Shown: positions 7,338-15,570, counted from the stretch's first letter. The stretch is DNA of 39,924 nt from Oscillospiraceae bacterium (GCA_900770195.1 CAAGJI010000083.1:1-39924), one strand, 5' to 3'. Notes: generated from the sequence alone by a model not told the origin. Made by a program: numbers and translations.

Positions 7338-7382
7338 AATAAACAACTCCCTTTAAATATAAAACTTGAACTTTCTTTCTTT

Positions 7383-8075
7383 TTATTTACCTGAAAACAA
7401 GTAAGAATAATCAAGACCTGTAACGTTTTTGATATAAACAAGGTCTGAAAAGTTGAAACCATAATTAAGAGAAGAATCCTTGTTTTCTTTTCCTGTAAGA
7501 ATGAAATGAAGCTTGTTCTGGTCAATACCGGAAAGAGTAGACAGTTTTTCAGTTCCAAAACCTTTTTCTGAAAGATGGTATAATACAATCCTTGAAAGTT
7601 GAATTTGCATAGCCGTATCAATATCATTATCAGGGCAACCGTCCATAATGTCCAGAATTGTAAATAATACGCTGCTATTCATATCAGAAAGCATAGCCTT
7701 CGGCTCAAATTTCACTCCATGTTTATTCATAAGCCACCCAATAGAACAACCTACATATTTAGCAATAGCAAGTTTCTGTTCATCAGAAGTTCTCACAACT
7801 GCTTGTAGACTGTTAAATCTCTGAGGAACGGAACTGGATTCTTTTAAAACAGATTTCTTGCTACTAAGTCTTACAGATACATTTACATCAGAATCAAGCA
7901 AAAAATCTATTGATACATCAAAGTAATCTGCAATTTTCTTTAGTGTTTCTCCATTAGGGATAGTTCCCTTTTTCCAATTGTTTGCTGAACCCGATGATAT
8001 TTCAAGTTCTTTCAATATTGCATGAGGTTTAATCCCTTTGATTTCTGATAAATACCGAAATTTCTCCCAAAACAT
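7383..8075 (-). CDS. XRE-family transcriptional regulator (paralogue 1)
   Basis: 230 residues. An N-terminal Cro/CI-type helix-turn-helix occupies residues 1-62 ('AILKELEISSGSANNWKKGT' then 'ETLKKIADYFDVSIDFLLDS'). The C-terminal region shares 'MQIQLSRIVLYHL' and a NYGFNFSDL segment with the adjacent upstream gene (MQMQLSRIVLYNL, NYPFNLSDL), so the two arose by duplication. There is no catalytic Ser/Lys pair of a LexA/CI autoprotease. It probably acts as a repressor controlling excision and transfer. AAGGAG lies 11 bases before the ATG, slightly far. Confidence 0.88.
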   Translation of the reverse strand: MFWEKFRYLSEIKGIKPHAILKELEISSGSANNWKKGTIPNGETLKKIADYFDVSIDFLLDSDVNVSVRLSSKKSVLKESSSVPQRFNSLQAVVRTSDEQKLAIAKYVGCSIGWLMNKHGVKFEPKAMLSDMNSSVLFTILDIMDGCPDNDIDTAMQIQLSRIVLYHLSEKGFGTEKLSTLSGIDQNKLHFILTGKENKDSSLNYGFNFSDLVYIKNVTGLDYSYLFSGK

Positions 8076-8118
8076 AAATAAAAGTTCTCCTTATCTTGCA
8101 ATGCTTTTGCGATACTCT

Positions 8119-8808
8119 TTATTCAATGCCGGAAATCATAAACTTAATGCTTTTATTAAAAATATCGCCAAGGGCAAGCAAGTCGGATAGATTAAAAGGA
8201 TAATTTCTAAGGCTATCCTTTTGTTTCTTGTCGCAAAGAATAAAATCGGCTTTTTCGCTAAGAAATTCATTTGGAATCTGCTCACCAGAACAAATTTCTA
8301 GGTTATAAAGGACGATTCTACTAAGTTGCATTTGCATATTTGCAATAAGCGGATGGTCATTAACATTATCAAATATTGCAATAAGATTATCCCAACCACG
8401 GTCGCTTATGTTTGCCACTCTTTTATACGGATTCTTTTCAACGACATTCTTATCATTTCCACAAAGAAAGAGGATACTGCAATTAGCGAATAACGCTATT
8501 TCATTTATATAATCATCCTTTATGGGTGTGCTGCTATTTAGCGAAATTGTCCTAGCCGAAGTTGCTTCATGTCCCCACAATTCTTGCTTTACTGAAGCTC
8601 CTACACCATTATCGTCATATTCTGTTCCAAGTAGAAAACCTACAGTACACTCAAGCTTCTGTGAAATTTTAATAAGCATTTCATAACTAGGATTCCCACC
8701 GTTTCTCCAGTTGGTTATGTTACTCTTACTTATTCCAAGTTCGGTTACAAGGCTGCTTGCTGAGTAGCCTTTTTCTTTGCATCTTGTTTTAAATGCTTCA
8801 AAATCCAT
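8119..8808 (-). CDS. XRE-family transcriptional regulator (paralogue 2)
   Basis: 229 residues from the ATG at 8808, which has AAAGGAG eight bases upstream; the GTG at 8826 would place the ribosome site inside the gene. The N-terminal HTH runs from FEAFKTRCKEKGYSASSLV through SKSNITNWRNGG to 'KISQKLECTVGFLLGTEYDD'. The C-terminal effector-like region is paralogous to that of the neighbouring regulator gene, which follows about 43 bases later on the same strand. Two divergent paralogues in tandem suggest paired or hetero-oligomeric control of element genes (inference). Confidence 0.88.
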   Translation of the reverse strand: MDFEAFKTRCKEKGYSASSLVTELGISKSNITNWRNGGNPSYEMLIKISQKLECTVGFLLGTEYDDNGVGASVKQELWGHEATSARTISLNSSTPIKDDYINEIALFANCSILFLCGNDKNVVEKNPYKRVANISDRGWDNLIAIFDNVNDHPLIANMQMQLSRIVLYNLEICSGEQIPNEFLSEKADFILCDKKQKDSLRNYPFNLSDLLALGDIFNKSIKFMISGIE

Positions 8809-8844
8809 AAATATCACTCCTTTCACTATATCAGAATCAAAAAA

Positions 8845-10167
8845 TTATGATTCTTCTACAGGCTGTATCGGAAAGAAATGACTTTCCAGTTCCATAGCCA
8901 TAGGCTCATCATTATTTTCTGAAACTGTCGATGAAGATGAACCGGACACAGGATACACCTCATCTACGTTGAAATCGGATGTTGCATACTGTGTCGGTGC
9001 GTTGTATAAAGCCGTTAAAATATATGACTTTCTGTTTTTTGGCACAGTATTCGTTTTACGCAAATTATCCATAGTAAAAAGCAAGTGCCAACGATTTAGC
9101 TTGTTTAACTGTTGCCGAACTGCATTAGCATCCATTTTGACTGAATTGACGTATATATTCTTTTTGACTTTCCACGCCCATGAAATTACAGACTTAATCT
9201 CTGTAAGTAAAGCATTGTCGTAGTCATCGTATTTTCGATTTTTTTCAAACATATCCATAAACAAATCAAAAATGCCAGCATTCCTTAACTTCTTCCGGAC
9301 TTCTGTTTCTTCAGTTAATGCTGCATACGGCGAAGAAATGGATTGTGCTTCATCATGGGAAGTTTCTCGTATTTCATTGCCGAGTTTATTGCCGAGAACT
9401 CTTTTTTTCTTTTTTGTTGCATTAAATTCTATATCCACAGATTTGTATAATGCAGCAAGATAGTAAGCTCTCTTGTCATTGATTCCTTTGCCATGCTTCT
9501 TCACATTTCTGATAACATATGCAATATGCTGAGAGGTCAACTTTGAAAATTTCTCTTTTAGGTATTCGTGTTCAATTGTTTCACCATGAACTGAGATGCA
9601 ATCTGTTGTTGCAATCCATTCAACGATGTCATCAATAAGACAGCTATCAAAATTGGTTTTGAGTTGTTCGGCATTTAGCTGTAACGATAAATTTTCTTTT
9701 TCTTTGATAATCTCTTCTTTTCGTTCTTGCTCTGAAAGAGCAGAAGAGAAAGAATCATCATCATAAAAAAAGTTATATGTTTTATTATTGGGTATAGAAA
9801 ATGTACTACCCGTGTTTGAAAACTGGACTACCGTTTCAAAAAAATAGTCCGATTTTTCTGAATCGGAATCAGCTGCCTTTCTCAAACTTTCAAGGTAGTT
9901 CAGGTCTGCTCTATAATGATTACAATCACCTGTTGTTCGTTCCACGATAATCAATTTTTTCTGCACCAACGTTTTGATGTATTTAGAAATAGTTGACCGA
10001 GAATTGATTCTCAGCCGATTCATAAAAGTCTTATAACTGCAAAAGCAATCCTTTCCGCTTTTCGTGAATCCATAAATCAGAGCATAAAAATGACGTATAC
10101 CGTTTCGCAATCCAAGAAAAGTAGACATCCACTCATAGTCGGCTGAATAATTAGTTGTAAATTCCAT
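8845..10167 (-). CDS. DUF6017 replication-type protein with winged helix
   Basis: 440 residues. Residues 1-100 look like the winged-helix N-terminus of RepA/replisome-organiser proteins ('YKTFMNRLRINSRSTISKYI', then 'LVQKKLIIVERTTG'). The C-terminal part ends in KSYILTALYNAPTQY, the hallmark of DUF6017. A second, diverged copy of this module lies at about 165-245 (IDDIVEWIATTDCISV ... RAYYLAALYKSV), so the protein has two such modules joined by a basic KKKKR linker. Proteins of this family sit in integrative and plasmid-like elements of Clostridia and are annotated as replication initiators. AAGGAG lies six bases before the ATG. Initiator activity is inferred, not shown. Confidence 0.8.
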   Translation of the reverse strand: MEFTTNYSADYEWMSTFLGLRNGIRHFYALIYGFTKSGKDCFCSYKTFMNRLRINSRSTISKYIKTLVQKKLIIVERTTGDCNHYRADLNYLESLRKAADSDSEKSDYFFETVVQFSNTGSTFSIPNNKTYNFFYDDDSFSSALSEQERKEEIIKEKENLSLQLNAEQLKTNFDSCLIDDIVEWIATTDCISVHGETIEHEYLKEKFSKLTSQHIAYVIRNVKKHGKGINDKRAYYLAALYKSVDIEFNATKKKKRVLGNKLGNEIRETSHDEAQSISSPYAALTEETEVRKKLRNAGIFDLFMDMFEKNRKYDDYDNALLTEIKSVISWAWKVKKNIYVNSVKMDANAVRQQLNKLNRWHLLFTMDNLRKTNTVPKNRKSYILTALYNAPTQYATSDFNVDEVYPVSGSSSSTVSENNDEPMAMELESHFFPIQPVEES

Positions 10168-10377
10168 TGTGTTCTCCTTCCTGTTTACTTTTTCTTAATT
10201 TGTTAATGCAATTATACAACCGATAAGCAAAAGAAACCAGTTGCAATATCTGAATCATTTGAGAACTTTTTAAATGTGATTTTGTCGAATATGAATTTTT
10301 GAGAAATAGATGGAACAACATGGCTATTTATTCAAAAAGCATCACTATAAATAAAGCAGCACAACCGCTTTTCTTCT

Positions 10378-11976
10378 TTATGATAAAATTTTCCCAATTC
10401 CCACAAGATAGAAATCAAGAAGTACACTCTTCTTTCCCAATTCATTTTCCTCTCTTATCTCAATTCTATCCACCAAACTATTCACAGCTGTTTCAGAGAT
10501 TTCATTTAGAGATTCCAAGGAGAATTGATTTAATCTTCTACAAAACAAATCAGCACCTTTGATTTTTTCTTCTGCTGCACAAAGGACATGCTGACATTCT
10601 TCGTATTTCGATTTTAGTTGAATTGTTTCTTCGTCCATACTGAACATAATAGAATCAAAGAATTCGTCTGTAATGCGTTTTGAGAGTTTATCTGCGTATG
10701 CGGATTTTTTATAATCGCTTACTTCTCGAATTCGATTTTCGACTTTTTCACATTCGGAACGTGCTGCCATTAGTTCAGAGCTGCATTTTGCCCGAAGCAA
10801 ATATCGTAGTTTTCTTAAAAATGTTTTTTTGTCGTTTTCGTATTCTTGTAGAATTTGATAAAGCAGCTTTTTCAATTCTTGCAGAATTGTTTTTTCCGGA
10901 ATGTAGTGAGATGAACAAGTCTGATTTTTCTTCTTGCGGTAATTGTTGCAGACATACACGTTATAGATTCCGCCTTTTTGTTTTTTTCTCATTAAGTACA
11001 TTTTGCATTTGCAGTCATAGCAAAATACTTTTCCATCCAAAATAGGTCTTTCTCTGTTACGAACATATTTTTTCTTTTGAGAAAGTTTTTCCTGTACCGC
11101 TTCATAATCTGCACGGCTAACAATTGCAGTTTGTGTATTCTGGTGAATCACCAATTCTGAATCTGGTTTGAATATCACCCGTTTATCTTTATATGATTTC
11201 CGTTCTGTTCGGAAATTTACTGTATCACCACAGTATTCCTGTTTAGATAGAATATCTGCAATAGTTCTCCCATTCCATGTATACGGGTCAGTCTGGGCAG
11301 AGCTTCCTTTTCTAATCTTACCACGATATGCACTAGGACAAAGTACTTTTTTATCATGCAGCATATCAGCAATTTCTGAAAATCCGTGTCCACTCAAATA
11401 CATGGTGAAAATGAAACGCACTACTTCTGCTGCATCTTCATCTATAATCCAATGAGATTTATCTTGTGGGTCTGTGCGGTATCCGTATATCGGTCGTGTT
11501 GTTACATGTTTACCGCTTTCACCTTTAGCACGAATTGCAGCCCTTTGCTTTCTGGAAATGTCTTGTGCATATAACTCGTTGATAAGATTGAACAGCCCCA
11601 TCATAATTCTATCGCCATTTTCAGAATTGAAATTTTCCCCGATAGAAATAAACTGAACATTGTAAGTTGCGAATTCATAATCTACATATCTTCCACAGTC
11701 TACATAGTTTCTGCCAAATCTGGAGAAGTCTTTTACAATCACTCTTTCAATTTTGCCTTTACGAATATCGTCCATCATTTCCTGAAAAGCTGGGCGATTG
11801 AAGTTCACTCCAGTATATCCGTCATCTGCATAAAACTGCGTATTGTAGTAACCGTGTTCTTCGGCATATTTCTCAAGCATAAATTTCTGGTGGATGATAC
11901 TGTTGCTAACAGCGTCCTCTAAATCATCTTTAGACAGTCTTGCATATAGGGCTGTCTTTTTTCTTTCTGCCAGCAT
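10378..11976 (-). CDS. Large serine recombinase, internal
   Basis: 532 residues. The resolvase domain has ALYARLS (Ser15), 'DGYTGVNFNRPAFQ' and KDFSRFGRN. The recombinase domain contains 'EYCGDTVNFRTERKSYKDKR'. A zinc ribbon at about 316-352 has CYDCKCK and YVCNNYRKKKNQTC, followed by a coiled coil. It is clearly homologous to the terminal recombinase at 4901-6481 but well diverged. AGGAGG lies ahead of the ATG. It lies back to back with the mobilisation module. It may excise a nested sub-element, be a second integrase kept after a fusion of two elements, or invert or resolve DNA inside the element. Confidence 0.94.
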   Translation of the reverse strand: MLAERKKTALYARLSKDDLEDAVSNSIIHQKFMLEKYAEEHGYYNTQFYADDGYTGVNFNRPAFQEMMDDIRKGKIERVIVKDFSRFGRNYVDCGRYVDYEFATYNVQFISIGENFNSENGDRIMMGLFNLINELYAQDISRKQRAAIRAKGESGKHVTTRPIYGYRTDPQDKSHWIIDEDAAEVVRFIFTMYLSGHGFSEIADMLHDKKVLCPSAYRGKIRKGSSAQTDPYTWNGRTIADILSKQEYCGDTVNFRTERKSYKDKRVIFKPDSELVIHQNTQTAIVSRADYEAVQEKLSQKKKYVRNRERPILDGKVFCYDCKCKMYLMRKKQKGGIYNVYVCNNYRKKKNQTCSSHYIPEKTILQELKKLLYQILQEYENDKKTFLRKLRYLLRAKCSSELMAARSECEKVENRIREVSDYKKSAYADKLSKRITDEFFDSIMFSMDEETIQLKSKYEECQHVLCAAEEKIKGADLFCRRLNQFSLESLNEISETAVNSLVDRIEIREENELGKKSVLLDFYLVGIGKILS

Positions 11977-12236
11977 ATTTCCCTCCTGACAATCTCACAT
12001 AAGACATCCACAGAGGAAAAGCAATACAGTAACGGTTCTTGTCTTTCAATATCGGATAACAGCAGCAATGACTGACGACATCAGAATAAAAATCTGTTCT
12101 CTCCCTCCTATCATTCTGAGATTCAAGCAGCCGGAATTGCAACGCTTTTTATCTGACATAAGTCTTTCTTTTTTACGCCATGTGCTGATGTGATTGAAAG
12201 CTTTTTGTACATTCGAGCGATTCTTATCCTTACTAT

Positions 12237-12242
12237 ATTATA
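12237..12242 (-). promoter_or_regulatory. Extended -10 promoter candidate for the internal recombinase
   Basis: On the minus strand TGATATAAT, that is TG-n-TATAAT, with no good -35 box. It would give a leader of about 250 bases before the ATG at 11976. I found no convincing gene in that leader. Confidence 0.5.
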
Positions 12243-12356
12243 TCACATTGATAGATGTAAATAATTTGTAAACAATAGAGCAAAAAGCACGTGGAAATGC
12301 CTTTTTTCTATCTTATAAGTAGAGGGGTATTTTTTACGGCATATGTAATCTACGAA

Positions 12357-12539
12357 TTTCATGCTTTGCATGAAAAGTGAGCCATGCAGGAGCATGGCGA
12401 ATATTTCGACAAACCGCAAAGGCGGTTTTCTAAAATAGCAAGCATCGACATTTGTCGGACAAATGTCATCGTCTGGATAATACCAGACTATGCTTGTTAG
12501 GGGTAAAACCCCTAAGACCCCAAATTTGCCTTCGGCAAA
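12357..12539 (+). other. oriT-like region of seven hairpins with a three-way junction
   Basis: Seven inverted repeats follow each other. TTTCATGC/GCATGAAA is at 12357-12375. GCCATGC/GCATGGC is at 12381-12398. AAACCGC/GCGGTTT is at 12411-12428. CGACATTTG with CAAATGTC is at 12447-12467. GTCTGG/CCAGAC is at 12471-12488. TTAGGGG/CCCCTAA is at 12497-12515. TTTGCC/GGCAAA is at 12525-12539. The fourth and fifth lie inside an outer stem, AGCAAGCAT (12437-12445) with ATGCTTGTT (12490-12498), giving a branched structure. The block lies 100 bases upstream of two MobC-like genes and a relaxase gene, the normal place for an origin of transfer. The nic site is not identified. Confidence 0.65.
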
Positions 12540-12640
12540 AGAAATCCTTACAAGTCTTGATACAACAAAGAAAAGCGTTTTTTTGCAAAAAACATTATTT
12601 CATTTTTGTGAATGAAAATGAGCTTTGAAAGGAAATTGCA

Positions 12641-12976
12641 ATGGAAAATAATAAGATGTACCGGATAACTTTTCGACTGAACGAAAAAGAATATGCCGAG
12701 TTCAATCAAAAATACAATCAGACAAAATGCAAAAGTATGAGTTCTTATCTTCGCCGTATGGCTCTTAACGGAAATATAATTGTGTATCCCGAAGAGGAAT
12801 GGCGAGCAATACGCCGTGCTATTAGTAGCGTTGCAAACAACATAAATCAAATAACAGTTCGCTATCATTACAGCAAACAACTGTATCAAGACGACATTAA
12901 AGATTTGAAAAATGGAGTGGATGAAATCAACCAACAGTTATGCAGTTTGATTATCAAACTGTCGCAGATTAAGTGA
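12641..12976 (+). CDS. MobC-like relaxosome protein 1
   Basis: 111 residues. The N-terminus (YRITFRLNEKEYAEFNQKY) followed by 'SMSSYLRRMALNGNIIVYPE' is the ribbon-helix-helix pattern of MobC/MbeC-type relaxosome accessory proteins. The helical C-terminus (RRAISSVANNINQITVRYH) matches the family's 'iak.lNQia+..N' motif. GAAAGGAAATTGCA precedes the ATG. Such proteins bind oriT and help the relaxase nick. It is the first gene of a three-gene mobilisation unit, 100 bases downstream of the hairpin cluster. Confidence 0.82.
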   Translation: MENNKMYRITFRLNEKEYAEFNQKYNQTKCKSMSSYLRRMALNGNIIVYPEEEWRAIRRAISSVANNINQITVRYHYSKQLYQDDIKDLKNGVDEINQQLCSLIIKLSQIK

Positions 12977-12990
12977 AGGGGCATGACCAT

Positions 12991-13320
12991 ATGAAAGATG
13001 ATAAGAGAGAAATCCTATATCGCTTTAGAGCAAATAAAGCTGAAAGCTCTATGATAGAAGCACGATATATTCAATCAAGCTGTTCCTCTATCAGCGAATT
13101 TTTCCGACAGATTGTCATCAATGATATGATAGTTCAGAACAGTGAGGAAGAATTAAAAAATCTAAATCTCCTCTTAAAAAGCATAGCTCAGAGTGTGGAC
13201 AAGTTATCCGAAGAATCATGTACACATTCCGCAAAGATACAAGAGGTTAAAAGAGAGGTAGATGCTGCATGGCAACAACTTCAGTCCATTCAATTTACGT
13301 TACGCAAGCTCAAGCATTAG
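12991..13320 (+). CDS. MobC-like relaxosome protein 2
   Basis: 109 residues from the ATG at 12991, with AAGGGG nine bases upstream. An in-frame GTG at 12973 is possible but overlaps the previous gene. 'REILYRFRANKAESSMIEAR' and 'SSISEFFRQIVINDMIVQNS' repeat the ribbon-helix-helix plan of the preceding protein, and 'LNLLLKSIAQSVDKLSEES' corresponds to its NNINQ helix. The two are diverged paralogues. The last 52 bases overlap the relaxase start, so the genes are probably translationally coupled. Confidence 0.75.
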   Translation: MKDDKREILYRFRANKAESSMIEARYIQSSCSSISEFFRQIVINDMIVQNSEEELKNLNLLLKSIAQSVDKLSEESCTHSAKIQEVKREVDAAWQQLQSIQFTLRKLKH

Positions 13321-14663
13321 AGTATATTGTCAATCCTGAAAAAACAGAAGACGGTACATTGGTTCAAAATTTTGCTTGTTCTAACGACCCTGTTATTGCA
13401 GCAGAAATGTTTGATGCCGTTAGAAATGAGAAAGGAACAGGACGTGGCATAATCCTTGCAAGACACATTCATCAAAATTTTGCACCCGGTGAAACTACAC
13501 CAGAAGAAGCAATGCAAATTGGTTTAGAGCTGTGTCAAAAGCTTTTTGGAAATGAGTATCAGTTTGTGATTGCAACACATACGGATAAGCAGCATATCCA
13601 TAATCACATCATAGTAAACAATGTAAATCTTGAAAATGGGAGAACGTTGAATTATCTTGCAGACCGAGGAAAGCAAAACTTGCTTTACCAAAAAATCAGA
13701 GATACAAGCGATATGCTTTGCCGAGAACATCAACTTTCTGTTGTAGAAAATCCTGAGTTAGGAAAAAAGCAAAGATGGTATGAATGGTCACAAGAGAAAC
13801 AAGGTCTTTCATGGAAATCTAAACTTCGCTACGAATTGGATTGCCTAATAATGCGAAGTGATAGTTTTGAAGATTTTCTTGACAAATGCAGAGCTAATAA
13901 CATCGAAGTTGACTACAATCCAAATCGGAAAATAGATTTGAAGTTTCGTATGCCAGAACAGCAAAAATTTGCAAGAGCAAAAACGCTTGGTTGGTATTAT
14001 GAAACTTCTCAAATAAAGAAAAGAATTGAAAACTACTTACGACATAAAGAGTTATCACTTGCCTATCGACCACGCACCAAAATTATTGATACAAGTGCAG
14101 AACTATTTCAAGAAGCAAAGGGACTGGAACAATGGGCAGATATACGGAATATGCAAGAAGCATCTCGTGTAATAGACATATTAACGCAATATCAGATTGA
14201 AAGTACAAAAGAAGTTAAGCCGGCTGCAATTTCTGCTTCAATGCATCGAGCTAAATTAGTCGAAGAATTGAATCATTTACAAAAAGACATTGCTTCTATA
14301 TCAGAAACTATCGAAGCCTTGCGAGTGTTCCAAAAGTATAGACCTATCATGCAGCAAATGAAGAATTTGCCTGATAGAAAGAAGAAAGGTTTTGCAGAAA
14401 AATTCTCAAATGAATTAGAAAAATATCGTGAAGCTGGAACAAAACTAAAAGCTGCTTATCCAGATGGAAAAGTTCCGAGCGAAGAAAATCTCATCAAAAA
14501 GAGAAATGAAATGATACAGCAACGTGACAAATCCAATTCCGAATATAAAGCAGTAAATTCAGAATTGAAGGATATTGATTATGCACGTCAAGCGATAGAT
14601 GATTATCTGAAAACGCAGGATGTTAGTCAGGAACAAAAAAGGAAGAAGGGTGATTTGGAATGA
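13269..14663 (+). CDS. Relaxase, MobA/VirD2 (MobP-like) family
   Basis: 464 residues. Motif I is a candidate nucleophile Tyr10 in SIYVTQAQALEYIVNPEKT. 'GRGIILARHIHQNFAPGETT' is the middle motif. Motif III, HTDKQHIHNHII (about 103-114), is the metal-binding histidine triad of PF03432 relaxases. The C-terminal 200 residues are helical and charged. Without an obvious primase or helicase domain it should nick oriT, bind the 5' end covalently and lead it into the recipient. GAGAGG lies about 10 bases before the ATG, inside the upstream mobC-like gene. The stop overlaps another ATG (TGATG). Confidence 0.93.
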   Translation: MATTSVHSIYVTQAQALEYIVNPEKTEDGTLVQNFACSNDPVIAAEMFDAVRNEKGTGRGIILARHIHQNFAPGETTPEEAMQIGLELCQKLFGNEYQFVIATHTDKQHIHNHIIVNNVNLENGRTLNYLADRGKQNLLYQKIRDTSDMLCREHQLSVVENPELGKKQRWYEWSQEKQGLSWKSKLRYELDCLIMRSDSFEDFLDKCRANNIEVDYNPNRKIDLKFRMPEQQKFARAKTLGWYYETSQIKKRIENYLRHKELSLAYRPRTKIIDTSAELFQEAKGLEQWADIRNMQEASRVIDILTQYQIESTKEVKPAAISASMHRAKLVEELNHLQKDIASISETIEALRVFQKYRPIMQQMKNLPDRKKKGFAEKFSNELEKYREAGTKLKAAYPDGKVPSEENLIKKRNEMIQQRDKSNSEYKAVNSELKDIDYARQAIDDYLKTQDVSQEQKRKKGDLE

Positions 14664-14686
14664 TGCTGGCAGAAAAAAGAAAAAAG
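14663..14686 (+). other. Vestigial recombinase start after the relaxase
   Basis: ATGCTGGCAGAAAAAAG overlaps the relaxase stop as TGATG and would encode MLAEKRKKHR. The internal serine recombinase on the other strand starts MLAERKKTA with ATGCTGGCAGAAAGAAAAAAG; the two agree over about 21 bases apart from one extra codon. The frame here stops after 29 codons. It looks like the leftover start of a recombinase gene. Confidence 0.45.
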
Positions 14687-14709
14687 CACAGGCGGTTTGC
14701 TTGTGCTTT
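14671..14709 (-). terminator. Terminator of the zinc-ribbon/RHH gene
   Basis: Read on the minus strand, AAAGCACA and TGTGCTTT close a loop and are followed by TTTTTTCTTTTTTCT. It stands between convergent genes and may also slow plus-strand transcripts from the relaxase. Confidence 0.8.
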
Positions 14710-14725
14710 GTATCGGTATCTGATT

Positions 14726-15217
14726 TTATTCATTTTCTTCTTTTTGCGATAGAATCAATTGCTCATATTGCTCTATGGCTTGATTGATAAAGGTGTTTAA
14801 ACTTATTCCCATACTTTTAGAGATTTCCTGTAGATAAGCTTTTTTGCCTTTAGGGACATAAAGTGAGAATCTATCATAAATGTTGTTGTTATTTTCCGTT
14901 GTTTTGCGATACACCTCAGAACGTTCTACGTCTGACATCTCAGTCCTTTTTTGCTTCTTCTGCTGTTGGAAATGTTCCGCAGAACAATCTTCGCAAAAAA
15001 TTTGATTTCCCGATTTTTTCAAAAACGATTTTTTACAGTTCGGACAGATTGCTTGGCTGCCAACAGCCACAACTAAATCCGGAGTATTTTCACGCTTTTG
15101 CTGATAAGTTGCATTACGCTCTACTTGCTTTTTTTTGCGGCATTCCGGACAATATTTTTGAACGTTAGAAGTGCGTTCGCATTCCTTGCCACATTTCTGG
15201 CATATCATCGTTGGCAT
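14726..15217 (-). CDS. Zinc-ribbon and ribbon-helix-helix DNA-binding protein
   Basis: 163 residues. Two C4 zinc ribbons come first: CQKCGKEC with CPECRKKK (about 5-30) and CPNCKKSF with CEDCSAEH (about 57-80). The C-terminus (RFSLYVPKGKKAYLQEISK, then 'SMGISLNTFINQAIEQYEQL') is a ribbon-helix-helix module of the Arc/CopG type. A consensus minus-strand promoter lies upstream, flanked by a perfect 9-bp dyad, which fits autoregulation. AAAGGAAA precedes the ATG. It lies between the mobilisation unit and the maintenance operon and is transcribed away from the latter. It could control either side; its actual targets are unknown. Confidence 0.75.
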   Translation of the reverse strand: MPTMICQKCGKECERTSNVQKYCPECRKKKQVERNATYQQKRENTPDLVVAVGSQAICPNCKKSFLKKSGNQIFCEDCSAEHFQQQKKQKRTEMSDVERSEVYRKTTENNNNIYDRFSLYVPKGKKAYLQEISKSMGISLNTFINQAIEQYEQLILSQKEENE

Positions 15218-15236
15218 TTTAGTTTCCTTTCTTGTA

Positions 15237-15286
15237 GAGTTTGACTTTATTTTATTGTATCATATCCCCTATGCTTTGTCAAACTC
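15237..15286. promoter_or_regulatory. Operator-like dyad around the zinc-ribbon/RHH promoter
   Basis: GAGTTTGAC (15237-15245) and GTCAAACTC (15278-15286) are perfect inverted repeats. One arm overlaps the -35 box (TTGACA on the minus strand, 15277-15282); the other lies just downstream of the -10 box (TACAAT, 15254-15259). The -35/-10 spacer is 17 bases. Confidence 0.7.
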
Positions 15287-15354
15287 ATAAAAGTGAATCA
15301 TTTGTAAACATCGAACTTTATATTTAACAAACTGTAAAACGCAAGGATTATATC

Positions 15355-15383
15355 TTGACAATAGCGTTAGTTCATGATATAAT
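15355..15383 (+). promoter_or_regulatory. Consensus promoter of the maintenance operon
   Basis: TTGACA (15355-15360), 17-base spacer, TATAAT (15378-15383). The expected start is near 15390, about 180 bases before the first gene. It probably drives 15571-22814, since no terminator is seen until 22833. Confidence 0.9.
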
Positions 15384-15390
15384 TGTAGAA

Positions 15391-15570
15391 GAATCAAAAA
15401 GAATTCGAGCCAAAAAGAAAGCAAATTTGCAATGGAATGTAACATTAGATTATATGGTGGTCGCAAGCAGAGTGACAGCAAGGAAATTTTATTGCTGGTA
15501 ATGCGGATGGGTAAACGGTCACAATCCCCGATAACCCACAAGCAAATAGAAACGAAAGAGGTGGCGAAGT
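15391..15570 (+). promoter_or_regulatory. Long, possibly structured leader of the maintenance operon
   Basis: About 180 untranslated bases. GGGT-AAA-CGG (about 15508-15518) can pair with CCG-ATA-ACCC (about 15528-15538), and AGCAA/TTGCT forms a further small stem. GAAAGAGGTG is the ribosome site for the gene at 15571. I see no open frame with a ribosome site. A cis-regulatory RNA is possible; this rests on base pairing by eye. Confidence 0.4.

Noticed and set aside
11930..12142. Open frame in the leader of the internal recombinase
   Set aside because: No ribosome site, overlaps the recombinase start, and the sequence is not protein-like.
12357..12539. CRISPR array
   Set aside because: The repeats are inverted, each with a different sequence, and have no regular spacers; no cas genes are present.
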